From DAOTUB01 sp034437455 (GTDB lineage: Bacteria; Chloroflexota; Anaerolineae; B4-G1): a stretch of DNA of 14,632 nt. The notes below the pieces were generated by a model, which was given only the letters and a program-made list of their open reading frames with translations, did no database searches and had not been told where the DNA came from. Every line of letters begins with the position of its first letter. The stretch's first letter is position 1. This document shows, piece by piece, positions 1 to 5,645 of the stretch. The stretch covers positions 1 through 14,632 of the forward strand of contig DAOTUB010000070.1 of NCBI GenBank assembly GCA_034437455.1. The letters are read 5' to 3'. The position numbers were made by a program, and so were the translations under genes.

Positions 1-840
1 GAGGTCGGCGGCGGGGCGACCTACCTGGACGGCGAGCAGCTCTTCTTCCAGTTGATCATCCACCGCGACAATCCGATGCTCCCCGGCAGCAAAATCACCT
101 TCTACCGCAAATTTCTGCAAGCGCCCATCGAGAGCTACCGGGCACTGGGCATCCCCGCCGAATACCGGGAGGTCAACGACATTGTCGCCAACCAGCGCAA
201 GGTTTCCGGCTGCGGGGCGGGAGAGATCGGCGACTATTACGTGCTGGTCGGCAATCTGATCGTGGATTTCGACTACAAAATGATGTCCCGCGTGCTCAAG
301 GTCCCGGACGAAAAATTCCGCGACAAAATCTACAAGACGATCTATGAGAACCTCTCGACCGTCAAGCGCGAGATCGAGCAGGTTCCGTCGAGAGACGAAC
401 TGTGGTCGCTGATGGCGGACAAGTTCATCGAGATGTTGGGGCCGATGGATGTAGTGACGAACGTGGATACCGAGTGGCGCGCCAAGACGGACGAACTGGC
501 GGCTCGTTTCATCGCCGACGAGTGGCTTTACCAGAAGAGACGGCCCAGAGCCGATCGGGAGGTAAAGATTCGCGCTGGTTTGCACGTGCGGCAAAAGATG
601 CACAAAGCGCCGGGCGGCCTCATCCGCGCCACGACCGAGGTGCAGGATGACGCCGTGGCCGCCGTCTCACTCTCTGGCGATTTCTTCTTCTTTCCGGAGG
701 AAAAGCTGGCTGACCTGGAAACGGCGCTGGAGGGAACGCCCGTCGAGGAGGTGGAGCAAGCCATCGCCCGGTTCTACGAGGAGCACGGCATCGAAAGCCC
801 CGGCGTCACGCCAGCGGATTTTGCGCAGGCGATCGGTTAG
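1..840 (+). CDS. lplA: Lipoate-protein ligase A family protein (5' end cut by window)
   Basis: Attaches lipoate (or an octanoyl-type acyl group) through an acyl-AMP intermediate to a lysine of lipoyl domains in 2-oxoacid dehydrogenase or glycine cleavage complexes in the cytoplasm. The frame is open from base 1, so the true start lies upstream; an internal TTG at 52 is not a credible start because the conserved EVGGGATYLD motif (the ligase RRxGGGxVxHD-like loop) lies before it. The VNDIVANQRKVSG segment carries the expected catalytic lysine (residue 67 of the visible part), followed by GNLIVDFD, the usual strand after the active site. The C-terminal part (IRATTEVQDD, then SLSGDFFFFPEE) resembles the small accessory domain of LplA-type ligases. 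It is convergent with nadD and not part of that operon. Family assignment is firm; the choice between ligase and octanoyl/lipoyl transferase activity cannot be made from this fragment. Confidence 0.85.
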   Translation, partial: EVGGGATYLDGEQLFFQLIIHRDNPMLPGSKITFYRKFLQAPIESYRALGIPAEYREVNDIVANQRKVSGCGAGEIGDYYVLVGNLIVDFDYKMMSRVLKVPDEKFRDKIYKTIYENLSTVKREIEQVPSRDELWSLMADKFIEMLGPMDVVTNVDTEWRAKTDELAARFIADEWLYQKRRPRADREVKIRAGLHVRQKMHKAPGGLIRATTEVQDDAVAAVSLSGDFFFFPEEKLADLETALEGTPVEEVEQAIARFYEEHGIESPGVTPADFAQAIG

Positions 841-874
841 GTCACCCGGCGGCTATTTATTACAAACCGTCACT

Positions 875-990
875 CTGATAGAGGCGGTGCTCGCGCACGT
901 AGGCTTCGACCAACGTTCTTGCGGTTTGTGGCTCAGCCATATGTGGGTGTTTCCTGATAGAGGCGGTGCTCGCGCACGTAGGCTTCGACC
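875..990. repeat. 37-bp direct repeat pair at the 3' end of nadD
   Basis: Bases 875-911 and 954-990 are identical over 37 bp, 79 bp apart, separated by a 42-bp spacer. Read on the minus strand, both copies encode VEAYVREHRLYQ, the C-terminal helix of NadD. The inner copy (954-990) is in frame with nadD and continues to ETPTYG and a TGA at 933-935. The outer copy (875-911) lies after that stop, is shifted by one base, and would end SDGL then TAA. It looks like the ancestral end of the gene left behind by a partial duplication. An assembly error between strain variants is the alternative. Confidence 0.85.
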
Positions 991-1574
991 GACGGAGGGA
1001 TCAAATATCGGAGCGGTAGTCCCTCGCGCGCGCGTCGCCGCAGATCCGTGCCAGAGATTTCGAGATAGGGCGTGTCCAGCCAGACTAGCCTGCCTCGAAT
1101 CTCTGGCGTTTCCCTCTCCAGCGCCTCCAGAGCCACCTCCCATCCAGGGCGTCGCATCACGGCCAGCCGCGCCTGCCGCAGGATGCCCGCCGAGTCGCGC
1201 CAGGTCGGGAATTCGGCCAGGCTGTCGCTGCCGATCAGAAAGTAAAGTGCCGCGCCAGGATACGCCTGCCCCAGGAGCGCCAGCATCTCGACGGTGTAGT
1301 GTGGGCCGGGGCGATCCAGGTCCACACGAGAGAGAGCAAAGGCCGGGTGGTCGGCGATGGCAGCCTGCACCATCGCCGCGCGATGATGGGCGGGCGTAGT
1401 GGGCTGGTTGGAGCCGCCTTGCTTCCCTTTACCTCTATTGAGCTTGTGGGGCGGTTGCCCAGCCGGGACGAAGAGAACGCGGTCGAGTTGGAGTTGTACG
1501 CGGGCGTTTTCCGCCAGCGCCAGGTGGCCATAGTGGGGAGGATCAAAGGTGCCGCCCAGAATACCCAGGCGCAT
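933..1574 (-). CDS. nadD: Nicotinate-nucleotide adenylyltransferase
   Basis: Converts nicotinate mononucleotide and ATP to deamido-NAD and pyrophosphate in NAD biosynthesis, in the cytoplasm. The N-terminus shows the nucleotidyltransferase signature GGTFDPPHYGH, followed by the LFVPAGQPPHK loop, LIGSDSLAEFPTW, and near the end ISGTDLRRR, the ISSTxxR-type phosphate-binding motif. Length, about 213 residues, is normal. I chose the ATG at 1574 because AGGA stands six bases upstream and the protein then begins directly at MRLGILGG; an ATG at 1595, which overlapped the original stop of the upstream gene as TAATG, would add seven residues and is possible. It is the last gene of the obg operon. The C-terminal ETPTYG tail is probably not ancestral, because of the 37-bp duplication. 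NadD next to Obg is a common arrangement in bacteria. Confidence 0.93.
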   Translation of the reverse strand: MRLGILGGTFDPPHYGHLALAENARVQLQLDRVLFVPAGQPPHKLNRGKGKQGGSNQPTTPAHHRAAMVQAAIADHPAFALSRVDLDRPGPHYTVEMLALLGQAYPGAALYFLIGSDSLAEFPTWRDSAGILRQARLAVMRRPGWEVALEALERETPEIRGRLVWLDTPYLEISGTDLRRRAREGLPLRYLIPPSVEAYVREHRLYQETPTYG

Positions 1575-1594
1575 CGTCATTCCTGCGAGGCTCA

Positions 1595-1720
1595 TTAGCG
1601 CCCTAAGATACTCGCGGCTGCCTCAACGGCAGGACCCAGGCGGTTTAACGCTTCATCAATTCCCATCCTGGCGACGCCATAGTCTAACCTGGTCAGATGA
1701 CCTCCGCTACCGCTGCAAAT
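1595..1720 (-). pseudogene. Displaced native 3' end of the lipoprotein gene
   Basis: This stretch is now untranslated because the upstream reading frame ends inside the MITE-like insertion. If the 121-bp element and one 9-bp target copy are removed, the lipoprotein frame continues from VDY as ICSGSGGHLTRLDYGVAR, then MGIDEALNRLGPAVEAAASI, then LGR, and ends at TAA (1595-1597). That TAA overlaps an ATG of nadD in the order TAATG, a typical translational coupling junction. It is an uninterrupted 41-codon tail with sensible composition, which strongly supports it being the original C-terminus. Confidence 0.85.
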
Positions 1721-1859
1721 ATAATCAACCAGCAATTCCAATTATGGAAGAAAATGAGAATTGTAGCCGCGATTTCCATATCGCGCAGAATGTTTTATGC
1801 AGCATAATGCACGCGCTATGGAAAGCGCGGCTACAAAATTGGAATTGCTGATAATCAAC
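1721..1859. mobile_element. MITE-like element (1730-1850) with 9-bp target site duplication
   Basis: The element proper is 121 bp. Its ends are a perfect 14-bp inverted repeat, CAGCAATTCCAATT at 1730-1743 and its complement at 1837-1850. It is flanked by ATAATCAAC at both 1721-1729 and 1851-1859, a 9-bp target duplication. Inside lies a second perfect 11-bp inverted repeat (TTGTAGCCGCG at 1761-1771, complement at 1826-1836), imperfect arms around TTTCCATA/TATGGAAA, and a short palindrome TTATGC-A-GCATAA (1795-1807), so nearly the whole element can fold into one hairpin. There is no transposase gene; it must be mobilised in trans. The 9-bp duplication would fit families such as IS4, but the parent family is not identified. 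Confidence 0.9.
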
Positions 1860-2981
1860 AGTGTGAGAGGAATCCAGTACGTGCTCAACCGCCCAGAGGT
1901 ATTCGCCATAGATCCAGCCCCATTCGGAAGAAACTCCCTCGTACACTGGCGAAACCATCACACTGGCGTACCAGCCCAGGTAAGGCTCACAAGGCTGGCT
2001 TCCGTCAGCCATTAACCGGTCGAGCAATCCCCCCATCTGCACCATGTCGGACTGGACCTGGAGCATAGCATCGTACAGCGCATTGGCGTCGAAGGGGACA
2101 GGAGCAGGTCTCGTGGCGCGAGGGGTCGGCAGTGGAGTCGCTGTGGCAGCCGCCGGGGCCGCCGTCAGCGAAGCGTCGTCCCAGATCGCTACTCCATTGT
2201 TGCCACCATAGTAGCGAGTAAGCAACCAGACCACGATGTGCTCCTCCTGAGCTACAGCGTCCACCGACAAGTAGCCCCAGGTATCGTAGGGACGCATAGG
2301 CGCAGAACAGACAGCGCTCGTAGCGTCCGTTGGGTCATCCCGGCTACCGTAGGTACTGATGCATATCAATAATTCCATCTCGGCTGGTTTCACCGAGACG
2401 GTGCGGTCTTCATGGGGGCTCGACCACAGTTTGCCCCACACGCCAAAACGATACGTCGTGCCCGGCACAGCACCGTGAACCTGCTGCTGCACTCGGCACT
2501 CCCCGGCTCCGTATTTACCAAGAAATCCTATCGCCAGGTTGTTCACCCCCGAATGAATCCAGAAGGGGTAATTATGGATGTCAATACTGCACCAGGGTGA
2601 ACGCGCCCAGCCCTGAGGCACTCTGTATGCGTCTCGCGGCGTCTCGAAACTGGGGCCGACCAGCAAATTATTCCCCGCTGGAGGAGAAGGAGGAACTGAA
2701 ACAGAGGAAGATTCCGACGTCGAGGTAGGCATGAAGGTAGGAGAGGGAGTGTATGTCGACGTTGGGGCGTCAGTCGGCGTCGGGGTTTCAGTCGGCGTTG
2801 GTGTTCGAGTTCTGGTCGGCGTCGCTGTTGGCGTGTGCGTCGGCGTGGCCGTGAGAATTGAGGTTGAGGTCGGCTCGGGCGTAGCTGTCGGTTCTGGAGT
2901 GCTTTGCCTGCCACAGCCACTTAGCAATAACACAACCGACATCAAAATCAGAACATATCTCAGAATCCATCGAACTGCCAT
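1725..2981 (-). CDS. Thr/Pro-rich lipoprotein with CBM-like domain, C-terminus altered by MITE
   Basis: Predicted surface lipoprotein of unknown function. The start at 2981 has GGAGGAG five bases upstream, inside the last codons of obg, giving 418 residues. Residues 1-22 are a lipoprotein signal with the lipobox LSGC (Cys23 lipidated). Residues about 24-100 are a low-complexity linker dominated by TPT-type triplets. A beta-rich domain follows, from LLVGPSFETP to about IWDDASLT, with VPGTTYRFGVWGKLW, resembling the carbohydrate-binding jelly rolls often seen in secreted Chloroflexota proteins. A second short linker (TATPLPTPRAT) leads to a helical C-terminal region (FDANALYDAMLQVQSDMVQM). The last 41 residues after VDY are encoded by the inserted element and are not native; the original end lies at 1595-1720. 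Its position between obg and nadD, with two-base spacing to obg, implies co-transcription but no obvious shared function. Confidence 0.82.
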   Translation of the reverse strand: MAVRWILRYVLILMSVVLLLSGCGRQSTPEPTATPEPTSTSILTATPTHTPTATPTRTRTPTPTETPTPTDAPTSTYTPSPTFMPTSTSESSSVSVPPSPPAGNNLLVGPSFETPRDAYRVPQGWARSPWCSIDIHNYPFWIHSGVNNLAIGFLGKYGAGECRVQQQVHGAVPGTTYRFGVWGKLWSSPHEDRTVSVKPAEMELLICISTYGSRDDPTDATSAVCSAPMRPYDTWGYLSVDAVAQEEHIVVWLLTRYYGGNNGVAIWDDASLTAAPAAATATPLPTPRATRPAPVPFDANALYDAMLQVQSDMVQMGGLLDRLMADGSQPCEPYLGWYASVMVSPVYEGVSSEWGWIYGEYLWAVEHVLDSSHTVDYQQFQFCSRAFHSACIMLHKTFCAIWKSRLQFSFSSIIGIAG

Positions 2982-2983
2982 GA

Positions 2984-4261
2984 TTACTCCTCCCACACCA
3001 ACTCCGCCTCACCGATGTAAACGGTATCCCCCGATCGCACACCGGCCTCCCGCAGCGCCTCCGTGATCCCCATTTCCCTTAACGTTCGCTGGAAGCGGCG
3101 CACTGCCTCGTCCAGGTTCCAGATCGTCATCGCAGCCAGCCGTTCCACCTTCGCGCCGCGCACTCGCCAGCCATCCTCCTCCGGCTCAATGGTGAAAACC
3201 TCTTCGTCCTCCTCCAGGCGAAAGACGGGTAACTCTCGCGCTGGCGCAACCGCCGCTTGCGCTGCAAGCGGCGGCAGCTCGGCCAGCATCTGCGCCGCGC
3301 GGTAGAGCAGTTCGCGCACGTTCTCCCGCGTCAGCGCAGAGATCGCCATGCACGAGTAGCCCTGCTCTTCGAGCGCCTCCCGCATCTCTGGCCACAATTC
3401 CCGCACCACCGGCATATCGATCTTGTTGAGGGCCACCAGTTGAGGCTTTTGCGCCAGGTCGCTGCTGAAAGCGGCCAGTTCCTGATTGATGGCGATCAGA
3501 TCCTCCAGGGGATCGAGCGAGAGGCCATCGAGGAGATGGATCAAGACGCGGGTGCGCTCGATGTGGCGGAGAAACTCGTGCCCCAGCCCCTTGCCCTCCG
3601 AGGCGCCTTCGATCAAGCCGGGAATGTCGGCCAGGACGAACTCGGTTTGAGGATCGAGCACGACGACTCCCAGGTTGGGCTGGAGCGTGGTGAAAGGATA
3701 GGGGGCGATCTTGGGACGGGCGGCGGTCACGGCAGCCAGAAAGGTGGATTTGCCCGCGTTGGGCGCTCCCACCAATCCCACGTCGGCCAGTAATTTGAGC
3801 TCCATCCGCAGCCAGCGCTCCTCGCCAGGCTCGCCGTGCTCGGCCATTCGAGGGGCCTGGTTGGTGGGGGAAACGAAGCGAGCGTTCCCTCTTCCGCCGC
3901 GCCCGCCGCGCGCGACGATCAATTCCTGCTCCGGCTCGGTCAGGTCGCCCAGCAGGTCGCCCGTGTCGGCATCGTAGACAGTGGTGCCGGGCGGTACCGG
4001 GATGCGCAGGACCTCGCCGGACGCCCCCTGCTGTCTCTTGCCCTGGCCATGTTTGCCACGCTCGGCTCGAAAATGGCGCTTTCTGCTAAAGCGGTAGAGT
4101 GTGTTGAGGTGCGGATCGACGTAGAGCAGCACATCGCCGCCCTTGCCGCCGTTGCCGCCAGCCGGCCCGCCGTAAGGAACGTATTTCTCACGCCGGAAAG
4201 CGACACAGCCATCGCCGCCATCGCCCGCGCTGACATAGATCTTGGCTTCGTCGTAGAACAT
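2984..4261 (-). CDS. obg: GTPase Obg/CgtA
   Basis: Essential ribosome-associated GTPase acting in large-subunit maturation and stress responses. From the ATG at 4261 it has 425 residues. The N-terminal glycine-rich Obg fold (1-158) includes SAGDGGDGCVAFRREKYVPY and the GGPAGGNGGKGGD segment. The G domain shows G1 GAPNAGKST (165-173), G2 PFTTLQP (189-195), G3 DIPG (212-215), G4 NKID (279-282) and G5 SAL (308-310). Residues about 345-425 form the OCT domain found in the Gram-positive-like and Chloroflexota forms. An in-frame extension to 4357 exists, but MFYDEAKIYVSAGDGG is the usual Obg beginning. No good Shine-Dalgarno precedes the ATG. It is the first gene of the obg - lipoprotein - nadD operon and diverges from the regulator gene at 4500. 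Confidence 0.96.
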   Translation of the reverse strand: MFYDEAKIYVSAGDGGDGCVAFRREKYVPYGGPAGGNGGKGGDVLLYVDPHLNTLYRFSRKRHFRAERGKHGQGKRQQGASGEVLRIPVPPGTTVYDADTGDLLGDLTEPEQELIVARGGRGGRGNARFVSPTNQAPRMAEHGEPGEERWLRMELKLLADVGLVGAPNAGKSTFLAAVTAARPKIAPYPFTTLQPNLGVVVLDPQTEFVLADIPGLIEGASEGKGLGHEFLRHIERTRVLIHLLDGLSLDPLEDLIAINQELAAFSSDLAQKPQLVALNKIDMPVVRELWPEMREALEEQGYSCMAISALTRENVRELLYRAAQMLAELPPLAAQAAVAPARELPVFRLEEDEEVFTIEPEEDGWRVRGAKVERLAAMTIWNLDEAVRRFQRTLREMGITEALREAGVRSGDTVYIGEAELVWEE

Positions 4262-4271
4262 TGCAGAGAGA

Positions 4272-4299
4272 AGGATACCGCAAATGGTCAAGATGTCAA
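4272..4299 (-). promoter_or_regulatory. Possible obg promoter
   Basis: On the minus strand TTGACA (4294-4299) is followed after 16 bp by TATCCT (4272-4277). The -35 box is perfect and the -10 matches four of six consensus bases. Transcription would begin around 4265, almost at the ATG at 4261, so the message would be nearly leaderless; this would agree with the missing ribosome-binding site. It is a motif match only. Confidence 0.4.
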
Positions 4300-4391
4300 G
4301 AAAGAGAACCACGGACATGTGAAATACACAATGTCTGACCACAAGCCTCTCAACCACCCTCGTGTGTTCTTCTATCCGAGGTTCTCCCCCC

Positions 4392-4420
4392 TTGACAACA
4401 TCAAAGAAATCGGGTATAAT
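4392..4420 (+). promoter_or_regulatory. Consensus sigma-70 promoter of the regulator-efflux operon
   Basis: TTGACA at 4392-4397 and TATAAT at 4415-4420 are both perfect consensus boxes at the ideal 17-bp spacing. Transcription is expected to start near 4427, giving a leader of about 70 bases before the ATG at 4500. A promoter this strong upstream of a regulator gene, overlapping inverted repeats, implies it is normally repressed. Confidence 0.85.
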
Positions 4421-4468
4421 ATGCGTATTACCCGGTCAAATGGGTAACCTGAATAATCGGGTTACCCG
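4411..4468. promoter_or_regulatory. Operator cluster of GGGTAA/TTACCC inverted repeats
   Basis: Three inverted repeats share the same half-site. CGGGTA (4411-4416) pairs with TACCCG (4429-4434) across the -10 box. TTACCC (4428-4433) pairs with GGGTAA (4442-4447) just after the start of transcription. CGGGT-T-ACCCG (4458-4468) is a compact palindrome in the leader. A repressor bound here would block RNA polymerase and early elongation. The natural candidate is the ArsR-type protein encoded immediately downstream, acting on its own promoter. The binding protein is inferred, the repeats are seen. Confidence 0.75.
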
Positions 4469-4499
4469 CTAAAATCATTAAATAGCAAAAAGGAGAGAG

Positions 4500-5615
4500 A
4501 TGCCTGCCCCAGATCCAGATGTCGTCGCATCCACAGACTCACCCATCAGCATAGCCTTAGAGCCAGCCCATCACACCTTGCACAGCTTGATGCTGTTGCA
4601 CAAGGCCGAGACGCTTTCCGGGCTAGATGAGTGGATCACTCGCACTGCTGCCGCGCTGACGCCAGAACAACGACACAATAACGACCTCGTCACGTTCGGT
4701 CTGTACTTTGCCATCTTCCCCGATCGCAGTTGGCCCAGTTTTCCCGCCTACATCAACCACCTGGCGAGGCTGGACCCGACCATCTTGCGCGACCGGATTT
4801 TCAACGCCTACAGCCAGGTGTGCAAGAAAGATGACGAGCACTGTACCATCCCTGATCCGGCCAGCGATCATGCGACGGTGGACACTGCGCCCCTACTGGC
4901 GAGTGTGGATGCATTTCTGGATTTTTTGAGAGAGCGATTCCCTCCGGAGAACGTGATCCCCGAGATCGAATCGGAGGCCCATCGATACCTCAACGATCCT
5001 CCGGCGATGCAATCGCTGATCGTTTCTCACTTGCGAAATATGTGGGATGAGATTCTGGCCCCAGAATGGTATCGGGTCATGCCAATGTTGCAGGCATCCG
5101 TAGAGGCTTTCCAACAGCTCAACCTCGGTTCGATGTCCAAGTCTGAAGCCACTCAACTGATACTCGATCACGAACTCGACGAGTACAAACAACGAGAATT
5201 GGAAAAGGTAGAGCGGCTCATCTTTGTTCCATCCGCCCATCTAGGCCCATATATCGGCCAATACAAATTTGGGAATACCCTGTGGGTGCTGTTTGGCGCC
5301 CGCATCCCTGCCGGGGTACAAGTACACGCTCCCGATTTGAGTCGCAACGAGATTCTCATCCGGCTCGGCGCGCTGGCAGACGACACTCGCCTGCGCATCC
5401 TGAAACTCGTCGCGGAAGAAGGCGAGCAGAGTTCCCAGGACATTATGACCCGCCTGGACCTCAGCCAATCTGCGACCTCGCGTCATCTGAAACAACTTCA
5501 CGCCACGGGCTATCTCGATGCGCGGCGTTGTAACGGCGCCAAATGCTTCAAACTTAACCCCAGCCGTGTCGAAAATACCCTGCGCGCCCTCTCTTTGTTT
5601 TTGTTAGGAAAGTGA
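4500..5615 (+). CDS. Transcriptional regulator with C-terminal ArsR-type winged helix
   Basis: Predicted DNA-binding repressor of 371 residues. Residues about 291-371 form an ArsR/SmtB-like winged helix: LGALADDTRLRILKLV, then LSQSATSRHLKQL as the recognition helix, then a short wing DARRCNGAKCFKLN. The N-terminal 280 residues are an uncharacterised, mostly helical region ending in a segment (LIFVPSAHLGPYIG) that recalls the ligand-binding part of the DUF5937 type of large ArsR-family regulators; that likeness is from memory and moderate. There are exactly four cysteines, in two pairs: C108/C115 (CKKDDEHC) and C344/C349 in the wing (CNGAKC), suggesting metal, thiol or redox sensing. The ATG is preceded by AAGGAG. 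It is first in the operon, downstream of a consensus promoter with overlapping operators, so autorepression with ligand-induced release is likely. The ligand is unknown. Confidence 0.85.
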   Translation: MPAPDPDVVASTDSPISIALEPAHHTLHSLMLLHKAETLSGLDEWITRTAAALTPEQRHNNDLVTFGLYFAIFPDRSWPSFPAYINHLARLDPTILRDRIFNAYSQVCKKDDEHCTIPDPASDHATVDTAPLLASVDAFLDFLRERFPPENVIPEIESEAHRYLNDPPAMQSLIVSHLRNMWDEILAPEWYRVMPMLQASVEAFQQLNLGSMSKSEATQLILDHELDEYKQRELEKVERLIFVPSAHLGPYIGQYKFGNTLWVLFGARIPAGVQVHAPDLSRNEILIRLGALADDTRLRILKLVAEEGEQSSQDIMTRLDLSQSATSRHLKQLHATGYLDARRCNGAKCFKLNPSRVENTLRALSLFLLGK

Positions 5616-5645
5616 AAGGTAAAGATAAAAAAGGAGGAAATTATC

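Noticed and set aside
2700..2900. Tandem GTCGGCGT-like repeats considered as a CRISPR or satellite
   Set aside because: The periodicity is that of degenerate TPT codons, with no spacers and no constant repeat unit.
2731..3066. A plus-strand frame with many VGVGV repeats
   Set aside because: It is the antisense of the Thr/Pro-rich linker of the lipoprotein; the repeat comes from TPT codons read backwards.
3257..3793. A 178-codon plus-strand frame within obg
   Set aside because: It lies entirely opposite the Obg G domain and C-terminal coding sequence, and shows no independent support.
4262..4357. Extended N-terminus of Obg to 4357
   Set aside because: It precedes the universal Obg start MFYDEAKIYVSAGDGG, is hydrophobic, and covers the predicted promoter.
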